NCBI RefSeq assembly: GCF_001713455.1
Contig: NZ_CP016464.1
Coordinates: 3,768,001 to 3,832,000 of the forward strand
Direction of reading: 5' to 3'
Length of the DNA: 64,000 nucleotides
Source: Bosea sp. RAC05
Lineage (GTDB): Bacteria; Pseudomonadota; Alphaproteobacteria; Rhizobiales; Beijerinckiaceae
Shown: one piece after another, positions 35,480 to 44,328 of the stretch
Position numbering within the stretch: the first letter of the stretch is position 1
Layout of the letters: every line of letters starts with the position of its first letter
Notes under the pieces: model-generated
Database searches by the model: none
What the model saw: only the letters and a program-made list of their open reading frames with translations
Told to the model about the DNA's origin: nothing
Position numbers and translations under genes: made by a program

Positions 35480-36193
35480 TTACGACAGGCTCACCACATC
35501 GCCGGCCCGAATCTCGCCGGGCACGACCACATCGCAATAGATCCCGAAATTGCGCCCGTAGCGCTTCACGATCGTTCGCAGCAGTTCGACATCGAGCGGC
35601 AGCCCCTCCTGCTCGATCGTGATGAAGCCACAGCGCCCGCAGGGCTCGCGCCCCTTCAGCACGACGTCGCCGATGTGGATCTCCCGGCCGATCCAGTCCT
35701 GCTCCGGCATCGCCTCGGCCCCATCGGGCCAGTCGACGACGAGACTCGGGCGGAAGCGGCGTTCGTCGATGACGCTCTCGGGATGATCCCGTTCGAGGCT
35801 GCGCATCGCCGCCGTGGTGACGACGTGCAGCGGGGCATGCTCATAGCGCGGCCGGAATCCCTCGCCGGGAACGGGATCGAAGGGCTTCAGCAGCGGCCGG
35901 AATCCGAAGATGTCGGCCAGCGCCTCGATCGTCCGCGGATCGTCAGGCTCCGCCCAGCTCTCGCCATCGGCGGAGATGGCCACGCCCTTGCCGGTGAAGC
36001 GCGCATGGCCACGCGGCACCTGGATGAAATGGTTTTCGCGCCCCGGTGAGGCGATCCGCCCGGTCGCCGCATCCATAAGGCCCCAGATGCGATCGCCGGT
36101 GATGCCCGACGGGCCGACCGGCGCCCGCTCCAGCCGCTCTCCGCCCATCGAACTGACCGGATAGCGCCAGAGCGAGGCGACCGATCCCGTCAC
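35480..36193 (-). CDS. MOSC-domain protein
   Basis: This 237-residue protein has an N-terminal beta-barrel (SLWRYPVSSMGGERLERAPV) and a MOSC domain with the conserved Cys in GREPCGRCGFITIEQEG. MOSC domains carry molybdenum-cofactor or sulfur-transfer roles, as in molybdenum-dependent N-hydroxylated-compound reductases. The start is GTG at 36193, inside the permease gene's TGA (GTGA overlap), so it is the last gene of the transporter operon, which is an unusual placement. Confidence 0.85.
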   Translation of the reverse strand: MTGSVASLWRYPVSSMGGERLERAPVGPSGITGDRIWGLMDAATGRIASPGRENHFIQVPRGHARFTGKGVAISADGESWAEPDDPRTIEALADIFGFRPLLKPFDPVPGEGFRPRYEHAPLHVVTTAAMRSLERDHPESVIDERRFRPSLVVDWPDGAEAMPEQDWIGREIHIGDVVLKGREPCGRCGFITIEQEGLPLDVELLRTIVKRYGRNFGIYCDVVVPGEIRAGDVVSLS

Positions 36194-37080
36194 GGCAGAT
36201 CCATGCGCGGGTCGAGTGCGTCGCGCAGGCCATCGCCGACGAAGTTGAAGCTCGTCACCGCCAGCGTGATCGCGGCGCCGGGAATGATGGCGAGCCAGGG
36301 CGCGCTCGTCAGGTAGCTCTGCGCGTTCTCCAGCATGTTGCCCCAGCTCGGCGTCGGCGGCTGGATGCCATAGCCGAGGAAGGAGATGTAGCTCTCGGCC
36401 AGGATCGCATGGGCGACGTTGAGCGTGGCCGCGACCACGATCGGCGCGATCGCATTGGGCAGGAGTTCGCGCACCATGATGCGCATGTTGCTCGACCCCA
36501 TCGCGACCGCGGCCTGGGCGAATTCCCGCGTCCGCAGCGAGCGGATCTGCGCCTCGACGACGCGGGCGACCTCCATCCAGGAGGTCATCGCGATCAGCAT
36601 CACGATCGACGGCACCGAGGGCTGGATCAGCGCCGAGATCGCCAGCAGCAGGAAGATCGTCGGGAAGCACAGCATCGCGTCGACGAAGCGCATCAGCGCC
36701 GCGCCGATCACGCCCTCGTAGAAGCCCGCCGCGACGCCGACCGCGATGCCGATGCCCATCGCCAGCACCATCGCGCAGAAGCCGACCGACAGGGAGATCC
36801 GCCCCGCCATCAGGAGCCGGGCGAGGATGTCGCGCCCGAGCGGGTCCGTGCCAAGGATATGCGGTCCACCGAACGGCGGCGCGAAACGCTGGCGGATGTC
36901 GATGAAGGTGTCGCTATAGGGCAGGAGCCAGGGCCCGATCACGCAGGCGAGCGTCATCAGGATGATCGTCACGGCCCCGAAGACCGCGAGCTTGTGGCGT
37001 CGGAAGCGGCGCATGCCGCGGCCGTTCCAGAAGCCCTCCGATCGGGCGGGCAGGGCGTCCAGGGTCGGTTCGAGACTCAT
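36190..37080 (-). CDS. Peptide-type ABC transporter permease, DppC-like, second system
   Basis: This 296-residue protein has an N-terminal OppC segment (MRRFRRHKLAVFGAVTIIL), the conserved LGTDPLGRDILARLLMAGRI, and the EAA loop QIRSLRTREFAQAAVAMGSS. The end GDGLRDALDPRMDLP is typical. ATG at 37080 overlaps the DppB stop (ATGA). It belongs to the operon binding protein - DppB - DppC - MOSC, which contains no ATPase gene. Confidence 0.92.
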   Translation of the reverse strand: MSLEPTLDALPARSEGFWNGRGMRRFRRHKLAVFGAVTIILMTLACVIGPWLLPYSDTFIDIRQRFAPPFGGPHILGTDPLGRDILARLLMAGRISLSVGFCAMVLAMGIGIAVGVAAGFYEGVIGAALMRFVDAMLCFPTIFLLLAISALIQPSVPSIVMLIAMTSWMEVARVVEAQIRSLRTREFAQAAVAMGSSNMRIMVRELLPNAIAPIVVAATLNVAHAILAESYISFLGYGIQPPTPSWGNMLENAQSYLTSAPWLAIIPGAAITLAVTSFNFVGDGLRDALDPRMDLP

Positions 37081-38033
37081 CGGCCGCTCCTGGCGATGCG
37101 GGGATCGGCGACGCCGTAGAGCAGGTCGGCGAGCAGGCTGCCGAGCAGCACCATCACGGCGGTGAACATCAGGATGCCCATCACCACCGGATAGTCGCGG
37201 TAGCTGATCGAATCGAGGAAGAGCCGGCCCATGCCGGGCCAGGTGAACACCGTCTCGGTGACGAGCGCCCCCGAGAGCAGCGAGGGCACATGCAGGCCGG
37301 TGATCGTGATCATCGGCAGGAGCGCGTTGCGCAGCACATGCTTCATCAGGATCTGCCGCTCCGGCACGCCCTTGGCCCGGGCGGTCCGGACGAAATCCTG
37401 GTTGATCACGTCCAGCATCGAAGAGCGCATGTAGCGGCTCCAGACGGCGGTCGAGACCAGCGCCAGCACGATGCAGGGCCCGATCAGATGGTGCAGCCGG
37501 TTCAGGAAGGAGCCGTCGCCGATGGTGAAGCGGTTGCCCGAGGGCAGCCAGCCCAGCCCCACCGAGAAGACATAGATGACGACGAGCCCGAACCAGAAGG
37601 TCGGGATCGACAGCGCGATCATCGTGCCGATCGTGGCGATGCCGTCGAACAGCGAATACCGCTTCACCGCGCCGATGATGCCGATCCAGGCGCCGATCAG
37701 CATGGCGAGCAGCGTCGAGCTCAGCATCAGCTCGAGCGTCGGCCCGATATGGCCGCCGATGATGTGCAGCACCGGCTGCTGGTCGCGGTAGGAGCGGCCC
37801 CAATCGCCGCTCAGCATCCGCCAGAGCCACTCGGCATACTGCACCGGCAGCGGCCGGTTCAGCCCGAGTTGCTCGGTGATGCGGTCGAGATCCTCCTGGG
37901 TCATCTCGCCGCCGGCCGCGAATTGCGAAAGCGGCCCGCCCGGAGCCAGATGCAGGATCGCAAAGCCGATCATCGAGACGATCAGCAGCAGCAGCAGGGC
38001 CTGCATCAGCCTTTGCAGAAGAAAGCCGCTCAT
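37077..38033 (-). CDS. Peptide-type ABC transporter permease, DppB-like, second system
   Basis: This 318-residue protein starts MSGFLLQRLMQALLLLLIVS and has six predicted membrane segments. The EAA loop is ARAKGVPERQILMKHVLRNA and the last segment is LLADLLYGVADPRIARSGR. It follows the binding-protein gene after 51 bases and overlaps the DppC gene by 4 bases. Confidence 0.92.
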   Translation of the reverse strand: MSGFLLQRLMQALLLLLIVSMIGFAILHLAPGGPLSQFAAGGEMTQEDLDRITEQLGLNRPLPVQYAEWLWRMLSGDWGRSYRDQQPVLHIIGGHIGPTLELMLSSTLLAMLIGAWIGIIGAVKRYSLFDGIATIGTMIALSIPTFWFGLVVIYVFSVGLGWLPSGNRFTIGDGSFLNRLHHLIGPCIVLALVSTAVWSRYMRSSMLDVINQDFVRTARAKGVPERQILMKHVLRNALLPMITITGLHVPSLLSGALVTETVFTWPGMGRLFLDSISYRDYPVVMGILMFTAVMVLLGSLLADLLYGVADPRIARSGR

Positions 38034-38084
38034 GGCGCGCTCGGCTTCGCGGTGCGTTGGTCCGGGCGGGGGCGCGTCATGGTC

Positions 38085-39776
38085 TCAGCGCGCCCAGTAC
38101 CAGCTGCCCATGTTCCAGGTGTTCTGGCGGGCATTGACGTTGGGCTCGTAGCCGATCAGGCCTTCCTTGTAGCCCTCGACCGGGGCGTACTGGAAGATCG
38201 GCAGGATCGGCAGTTCCTCGCGCGCGATCTCCTGAAGCTTCCAGTAGATCGCCTTGCGCTTCTCCTGGTCGAACGTCGTCTGGCCATCCTTCAGAAGCTG
38301 GTCGACCTCGGCGTTGGCCCACTGCATCTGGTTGGCACCGGCGCCGCTCTTGGCGGGAATCGCATCGGAGGCGAAGCGCGCCGCCGGATCGGGATCGATC
38401 ACGGTGCGGAAGGCGGTGCCGACGATCAGCGATTCGAATTTGGAGCGCGTATAGAACTCGCCCCAGATCACGGCCGCCGGCATGTTGTTGATCGTCATCT
38501 TGGCGCCGATCTGGGCCCAATCCTGCATCATCAGCTGCTGGGCCTGTTCGCGCAGCGCCGCGCCGGTCGTGGTCGAGACGGCGAAGGTCAGCGGCACGCC
38601 GTCCTTCATGCGCGTACCGGAGCCCGAGCGCTTCCAGCCAGCGTCGTCGAGGATCTTGTTGGCCAGCGCGAGATCGTAGACGTGCTTGGGCAGGTTGGGA
38701 TTGTAGGCCCAGGAATCCTGCGGCGAGAAGGATTCGGTGGGGATGTGCAGGCCGTAATAGATGATGTCGATGATCGCCTGCTTGTTGAGCGAGGCGTACA
38801 GCGCCTTGCGCACCGCCTTGTCCTTCAGCACCGGATGCTCGAGGTTCGGCATCAGCATTTCGAGCGAAGCGCTCGGGATCTTCACGACCTTGCGGCCGGG
38901 CAGCTTCACGGCTTCGGCATAGAAGTTGGCGGGGATGCCGGTGCCGATGATCAGATCGACCTGGCCGGTGCGGAACTGGGCGTAGAGTGAGGTCTGCTCC
39001 GGCACGTATTTGAGAACGGCGCGCTCCAGATAGGGGCCCTTGCCGTGGAACTTGTCGTTGGCGACGAGCTGGATGTTGTCACCCGGCGTGCGCGTGCCCC
39101 ATTTGAACGGGCCGGTGCCGACCGGCGCCTGGTTGAACGGCGCGGTGTTCGGGTCGGCCGCCTTCTCCAGGATGTGCTTGGGCACGATGAAGGTGTTGGA
39201 GAGCAGCGCCAGATAGGGCGCATAGGCCTTCTCCATCCGCCAGGAGAGCTCCAGCGGGCCGGTGACCTTGATGTCCCGGACGAAGGCGTGGCCGACGCGC
39301 GTGCGGGCCTTGAAGCCTGGCGCGTTGATCAGCTCGAGCGTGTACTTGACGTCTTCCGCCGTGAACGGCGTGCCGTCATGCCAGGTCACGCCGGGACGCA
39401 GCTTCACCTTCCAGGCCAGGCCGCCCTCCGAGATGCCGCCATTGGCCTCGCTGGGAATCTCGACGGCAAGGTCGGGGATCAGGTTGCCCTTGGGGTCGGC
39501 CACCCACATCGTGTTGAAGATCTGCATCCAGACCGTCTCGTCGACCTCGATGCCGGGCATCAGCGGGTTGAAGGCGGTCGGCTCCTGCGAGAGGCCGACG
39601 ACGACCTGTCCCGTGGGCTTGGCCGGCGGCGGCGGCGCGGGCCTGGTCTGGGCGCGGGCGCTGCCCACGCCCGAGGCCGCGAGGAGGCCGCCCGCGCCGA
39701 GCGCGAGCAGGTCGCGGCGGTGAATGGCGGGCATCGGGAAAGCGGACGTCACGCTGCCGTCGGACTTCTTGGTCAT
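38085..39776 (-). CDS. Peptide-type ABC transporter substrate-binding protein, second system
   Basis: This 563-residue family 5 binding protein has a Tat-type signal (HRRDLLALGAGGLLAASGVG) ending near residue 43 at Ala-Gln, preceded by an extra 18 residues. It has GVTWHDGTPFTAEDVKYTLELI (in part) and KAVRKALYASLNKQAIIDIIY (in part). The start at 39776 is chosen because ACGAGGGG lies upstream. It heads the operon and diverges from an FAD oxidoreductase gene across a 232-base gap holding an inverted repeat. Confidence 0.91.
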   Translation of the reverse strand: MTKKSDGSVTSAFPMPAIHRRDLLALGAGGLLAASGVGSARAQTRPAPPPPAKPTGQVVVGLSQEPTAFNPLMPGIEVDETVWMQIFNTMWVADPKGNLIPDLAVEIPSEANGGISEGGLAWKVKLRPGVTWHDGTPFTAEDVKYTLELINAPGFKARTRVGHAFVRDIKVTGPLELSWRMEKAYAPYLALLSNTFIVPKHILEKAADPNTAPFNQAPVGTGPFKWGTRTPGDNIQLVANDKFHGKGPYLERAVLKYVPEQTSLYAQFRTGQVDLIIGTGIPANFYAEAVKLPGRKVVKIPSASLEMLMPNLEHPVLKDKAVRKALYASLNKQAIIDIIYYGLHIPTESFSPQDSWAYNPNLPKHVYDLALANKILDDAGWKRSGSGTRMKDGVPLTFAVSTTTGAALREQAQQLMMQDWAQIGAKMTINNMPAAVIWGEFYTRSKFESLIVGTAFRTVIDPDPAARFASDAIPAKSGAGANQMQWANAEVDQLLKDGQTTFDQEKRKAIYWKLQEIAREELPILPIFQYAPVEGYKEGLIGYEPNVNARQNTWNMGSWYWAR

Positions 39777-39912
39777 CGGAAACCCCTCGTTATGAGCGAT
39801 GAGCCCGCGTCTGCGGCAGGCACTCGCGGTTGGCCGATTGTCGGCCTTCCCTTCACGCTAGGCGAGGTCGGCGGTATCGAACACCGATGATCTCGGACAG
39901 GTGCACAGATTA

Positions 39913-39927
39913 TGCCGTTTGACGGCA
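39913..39927. promoter_or_regulatory. Inverted repeat in a divergent promoter region
   Basis: TGCCGT (39913-39918) and ACGGCA (39922-39927) form a perfect inverted repeat across TTG. A wider pair TATGCC (39911-39916) and GGCATA (39935-39940) surrounds it. It lies between the divergent binding-protein gene (start 39776) and the FAD oxidoreductase gene (start 40009), about midway, and may be an operator for a regulator that is not encoded in this gap. Confidence 0.4.
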
Positions 39928-40008
39928 CGCCTTTGGCATAGGCTTCTGCCGCGATGCGGTGCTATCGAGGCCCCGTTTCCGGCCCATGCCGAAGGATCGA
40001 ACGCTGCC

Positions 40009-41343
40009 ATGTCGCCCCCGGTCACACGCATCCACAGCGACGAGACGCTGCCCCCTCAGGCCGACGTCGTAGTCATCGGCGGCGGCGTCGCCGGCATCAC
40101 CGCGGCGTATAATCTCGCCAAGAAGGGCCATTCGGTCGCGGTGGTCGAGAAGGGCTATGTCGCCGGCGAGCAGTCGAGCCGGAACTGGGGCTGGTGCCGC
40201 CAGCAGAACCGGGACCTGCGCGAACTCCCCCTCGCCCAGCGCGCGTTGGAAATGTGGAAGGGCATGAACGAGGAACTCGGCGCCGAGACCGGCTTCCGCC
40301 ACACCGGCCTCGTCTATGTCACGACCAAGCCGTCCGATCTCGCGGCCTGGTCCGGCTGGATCGACAAGGCCCGCGAGATGCAGATGCACAGCCGCGTCCT
40401 CTCCGCCGCCGAGGCCAGGGAGATGTCCCCGGGCTCGACCGAGAACTGGATCGGCGGCGTGCATTCGCCCAGCGACGGCAAGGCCGAGCCGGCGCTGGCC
40501 GTGCCGGCTTTCGCCGAGGCCGCGCGCCGGCTCGGCGTCACCATCCACCAGGACTGCGCGGCGCGCGGTCTCGAAACCACCGCAGGGCGTGTCTCGGCCG
40601 TCGTCACCGAAAAGGGCACGATCAGGACCAGCAGCGTGCTCGTCGCCGGCGGCGTCTGGACCTCGATGTTCTGCCGCCATCACGGCATCGACATGCCGCT
40701 TGCAGGCGTGCAGTCGACGTCGATGTTCACCGCGCCGATTTCCGGCCCCGACATCACGCTGGGCGGCATCTCGACGCCGGACGTCACCTTCCGTCGCCGG
40801 CTCGATGGCGGCTACACCATCGGCATCAGCGGCCGCGGCCTGCTGCGGCTCAGCCCGCAGGGGATGATGTATGCCAGGCCGTTCTGGCGCACCTTCAAGA
40901 AGCGCCACAAGCTTCTGACCATCACCGCGGATAAGACCTTCTTCGCCGGGCCGGAGGCGCTGATGCGCTGGAGCAACGACAGCATCTCGCCCTTCGAGCG
41001 GATGCGCACCTTCGATCCGCCGCCGCAGGAGAAGCTGATCACCTTCGCGCTGAAGCGCATCGCCGAGATCTATCCGCAGCTGGCCGATGTGAAGATCGTG
41101 CAGAAATATGGCGGGCTGATCGACTTCACGCCCGACTGGGTGCCGGTGATCTCTCCCATCGACAAGCTGCCGGGCCTTTATGTCTCCGCCGGCTACAGCG
41201 GCCACGGCTTCGGCGTCGGGCCGGCCGCGGGCAAGCTCGCGGCCGACCTCATCACCGGCGACGCCCCCATCGTCGATCCCCACCCCTACCGCTACAGCCG
41301 CCTCGTCGACGGCTCCGATCTGGGCGAACCCGGTCTGATGTGA
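40009..41343 (+). CDS. FAD-dependent amine/amino acid oxidoreductase (DAO family), copy 1
   Basis: This 444-residue protein has the FAD-binding Rossmann motif VVVIGGGVAGITAAYNLAKKG near residue 20 and the DAO-family features SSRNWGWCRQQNRD (possible FAD or substrate site) and GYSGHGFGVGPAAGKL near the end. It oxidises an amine or amino acid, with an unknown substrate. ATG at 40009 is preferred to an upstream in-frame ATG whose added residues are not family-like. It is closely related to the protein at 42.8-44.2 kb, with an amidase gene between them. Confidence 0.88.
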   Translation: MSPPVTRIHSDETLPPQADVVVIGGGVAGITAAYNLAKKGHSVAVVEKGYVAGEQSSRNWGWCRQQNRDLRELPLAQRALEMWKGMNEELGAETGFRHTGLVYVTTKPSDLAAWSGWIDKAREMQMHSRVLSAAEAREMSPGSTENWIGGVHSPSDGKAEPALAVPAFAEAARRLGVTIHQDCAARGLETTAGRVSAVVTEKGTIRTSSVLVAGGVWTSMFCRHHGIDMPLAGVQSTSMFTAPISGPDITLGGISTPDVTFRRRLDGGYTIGISGRGLLRLSPQGMMYARPFWRTFKKRHKLLTITADKTFFAGPEALMRWSNDSISPFERMRTFDPPPQEKLITFALKRIAEIYPQLADVKIVQKYGGLIDFTPDWVPVISPIDKLPGLYVSAGYSGHGFGVGPAAGKLAADLITGDAPIVDPHPYRYSRLVDGSDLGEPGLM

Positions 41344-41430
41344 GCGGGGGTTAGGCCCCCCGGCGCCGGCATGGATTTCGCCGGCGCGCAGCGGTAAGCC
41401 GGACGCCTGACTGCATCAGGAGAGACGATC

Positions 41431-42774
41431 ATGCTGCGGACCGTGCAAGGCTGCGCCGAGGCCCTCGCGAGCGGCGCCACGACGTCGCGCGCCCTGGTCG
41501 AGGACTCCCTGACGGCGATCGCCGATCGGGCAGGCGAAGGTGCCCGCACCTTCATCTCCGTTTCAGCCGAATCCGCTCGTGCCGCGGCCGACGCCCATGA
41601 CGCCCTGCGCCGGGCCGGCCGTCAGCCATCGCCCTATGCCGGCATCCCCTTCGCGGTGAAGGATCTGTTCGACGTCGCCGGCGAGGTTTCGAAGGCGGGC
41701 TCGCGCGCGCTCGCCGACGCCACCCCGGCCAGAGCCCATGCCCCGACGATCGCGCGCATGCTGGCGGCCGGCTTCATCCCTGTCGGCCGCACCAACATGA
41801 CCGAGTTCGCCTATTCCGGCATCGGCGCCAACCCGCATTACGGCACGCCGCTCAGCCCCTGGGACCGCGCCTCCGCGCGCATCCCCGGCGGCTCCTCCTC
41901 CGGCTCGGCGGTGGCGGTCGCCGACGGCATGGCGGTCGTCGCGCTCGGCAGCGACACCGGCGGCTCCTGCCGCATCCCCGCCGCGCTTTGCGGCATCGTC
42001 GGCTACAAGCCGACCGCGCGGCGCGTGCCCCTCGACGGGGTCGTGCCGCTCTCGGGCAGCCTCGATTCGCTCGGGCCGCTCGGCGCCAGCGTCGCCTGCT
42101 GCGCGATCGTCGATGCGATCCTCGCCGGAGACGTCCCTGCCCTTCCGGCGCCGCGCCCACTCGCGGGCCTGCGCCTCGCCATTCCCCGCGAGATCATGCG
42201 CGACGGCATGGACGCAACCGTCGCCACCACCTTCGAACGCGCCGTCGCGGCGCTGGCGGCGCTGGGCGCCCGGATCACCGAGACCTCGTTTGCGCCGCTG
42301 CTCGACATCGCGCCCGCGATGAGCCGCGGCGGCCTCACAGGCCCGGAATCCTATGACTGGCATCGCGATCTGCTCGCCGCGAAGGGCGCGCTCTACGATC
42401 CGCGCGTGCGCAGCCGCATCGAGGCCGGCGCCGCAATGACAGCCGCCGACTATGTCGCCCTGACCGCGGCACGCCGTCGCATCATCGCGGCGATGGACGC
42501 GCGGACCGCCCCCTTCGACGCGCTGCTGATGCCGACCTGCCCGATCGTGGCGCCGCGCATCGCAGAGCTGGCCGAGGACGTGGAATACTACCGTCTCAAC
42601 GCGCTTCTGCTGCGCAATCCCAGCCTCGGCAACTTCCTCGACCGCTGCGCCATCAGCCTGCCCTGCAACCGCCCCGGCGAGGCCCCCGTCGGCCTGATGC
42701 TGATGGGGGAGACCGGTGGCGACGCGGCTCTGTTCGCGGTCGCGGCCGCCGTCGAGGCGGCATTGGCCGCCTGA
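41431..42774 (+). CDS. Amidase (amidase signature family)
   Basis: This 447-residue amidase has the triad K77 (FAVKDLFD), Ser cluster 155-157 (GGSSSGS) and S179 (DTGGSCRIP). The ATG is preceded by AGGAGAG. It belongs to the same superfamily as AtzE and AtzF but lacks a small partner. It stands between two related oxidoreductases, so its product may be an amine or acid that they oxidise; this is inference. Confidence 0.9.
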   Translation: MLRTVQGCAEALASGATTSRALVEDSLTAIADRAGEGARTFISVSAESARAAADAHDALRRAGRQPSPYAGIPFAVKDLFDVAGEVSKAGSRALADATPARAHAPTIARMLAAGFIPVGRTNMTEFAYSGIGANPHYGTPLSPWDRASARIPGGSSSGSAVAVADGMAVVALGSDTGGSCRIPAALCGIVGYKPTARRVPLDGVVPLSGSLDSLGPLGASVACCAIVDAILAGDVPALPAPRPLAGLRLAIPREIMRDGMDATVATTFERAVAALAALGARITETSFAPLLDIAPAMSRGGLTGPESYDWHRDLLAAKGALYDPRVRSRIEAGAAMTAADYVALTAARRRIIAAMDARTAPFDALLMPTCPIVAPRIAELAEDVEYYRLNALLLRNPSLGNFLDRCAISLPCNRPGEAPVGLMLMGETGGDAALFAVAAAVEAALAA

Positions 42775-42845
42775 TGCGAAAATGATCCAAGGCAGCGGCA
42801 CCAAACGCCGCTAGTGGTCCGGCCTGGATCCGCCGGAGACCTGCC

Positions 42846-44168
42846 ATGAGCCCCACGATCAAGCCCATCGCCAGCGACGCCGCCCTGCCCGCTCAGGCCG
42901 ATGTCGTCGTCATCGGCGGCGGCATCGTCGGCGCAGCGGCGGCGTATTTTCTGGCGAAGCGCGGCCGCTCGGTGGCGCTCGTCGAGAAGGGCGTCGTCGG
43001 CGGCGAGCAGTCCAGCCGCAACTGGGGCTGGTGCCGCCAGCAGAACCGCGACGCCCGTGAATTGCCGCTCGCGATCCGCTCCATGGAGCTGTGGGACGCA
43101 CTTGCCGCCGAGATCGGCGAGGATCCCGGCTTCCGCCGCTGCGGACTGGTCTACACCAGCAACGACGCCGCGCAGATCGCGCAATGGGAGCGCTGGCGCG
43201 AGACGGCCCGGCAGTTCGGCGTCGAGACGCGGATGCTGAGCGGCCCGGAAGCCTCCGCCATGACGGCGGGCACCGGCCGCACCTGGCTCGGCGGCGTGCA
43301 TTCGATGACCGACGGCAAGGCCGAGCCGGCGCTCGCCGCGCCGGTGCTCGCGCTCGGCGCCCGCAAGCATGGCGCGACGATCCATCAGGGCTGCGCAGCG
43401 CGCGGGCTCGACGTGACCAATGGCACCGTCACCGGTGTCGTGACCGAGACAGGCACGATCCGCACACAGTCGGTCATCCTCGCGGGCGGCGCCTGGGCCT
43501 CGGGATTCTGCCGCCATCACGGCGTCGTCTTCCCGCAGGCCAGCATCCGCGCCACCAGCCTGCGCACGGAGGTGGCGCCGGCCTGGCTGGAAGCCTTCTA
43601 CACCCCGGAGATCGCCCTGACGCGACGGCTCGACGGCAGCTACACCATCGCCATCAGCGGCAAGGGCACGCTCGAGCTGACGCCACAGGGCATCCGCTTC
43701 GCCCGCCAGTTCATGCCGATGTTCGTCAAGCGGCTGAAGGCGGTGGAGTTCGGCATCGGCTCCTCCTTCTTCAACGGGCCTGAAGCTCTGGGCAGCTGGA
43801 CGCTCGACAAGGAAACCCCGTTCGAGCGCATCCGCGTGCTCGACCCCGCCCCCAGCCAGAAGGCGATCGCGACCCTGCTGGAGCGCGCCCATGCGCTCGT
43901 GCCGGCCCTGCGCGCCGTCCCTGTGCGCGAAAGCTGGGGCAGCTACATCGACTCGACGCCCGATGCCGTGCCGGTGATCTCGCCGACCGTGGGCCTGAAG
44001 GGCCTCGTCCTGGCCGCCGGCCTCAGCGGCCATGGCTTCGGGCTCGGCCCCGGTGCCGGCCATCTCGCCGCCGATCTCGCCACCGGCGACACCCCGATCG
44101 TAGACCCCCGCCCCTTCCGCCATGCCCGCCTCCTCGACGGGTCGCAGGGCGAGGTCGGCGAGTTCTGA
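42846..44168 (+). CDS. FAD-dependent amine/amino acid oxidoreductase (DAO family), copy 2
   Basis: This 440-residue protein has the FAD motif VVVIGGGIVGAAAAYFLAKRG near residue 20 and the shared sequence SSRNWGWCRQQNRDARELPLA. It matches copy 1 along its length (GGVHS-DGKAEPALA, IHQGCAARGLDVT, FCRHHG). The end GLSGHGFGLGPGAGHL is also shared. The two are paralogues that arose by duplication and diverged; they probably act on related substrates. Confidence 0.88.
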   Translation: MSPTIKPIASDAALPAQADVVVIGGGIVGAAAAYFLAKRGRSVALVEKGVVGGEQSSRNWGWCRQQNRDARELPLAIRSMELWDALAAEIGEDPGFRRCGLVYTSNDAAQIAQWERWRETARQFGVETRMLSGPEASAMTAGTGRTWLGGVHSMTDGKAEPALAAPVLALGARKHGATIHQGCAARGLDVTNGTVTGVVTETGTIRTQSVILAGGAWASGFCRHHGVVFPQASIRATSLRTEVAPAWLEAFYTPEIALTRRLDGSYTIAISGKGTLELTPQGIRFARQFMPMFVKRLKAVEFGIGSSFFNGPEALGSWTLDKETPFERIRVLDPAPSQKAIATLLERAHALVPALRAVPVRESWGSYIDSTPDAVPVISPTVGLKGLVLAAGLSGHGFGLGPGAGHLAADLATGDTPIVDPRPFRHARLLDGSQGEVGEF

Positions 44169-44328
44169 AGCGCCCACCGGCGGCGTGGCAATCCATGCTG
44201 CCGATGCCCGATTGATCGGCAGATTCTTGGGCGGCCCGCCCGCAAATCCGCGCCCGCCCCTGCCTCCTGTCGCTAGTCTCGCCTCATCGGCGGCTGTGTC
44301 CGCCCCTTCGACAGAGCGAGTGCGGACC

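Noticed and set aside
36190..37830. 546-residue reading joining the two second-system permeases
   Set aside because: The first 250 residues are an out-of-frame translation of the DppB gene; the true DppC starts at ATG 37080.
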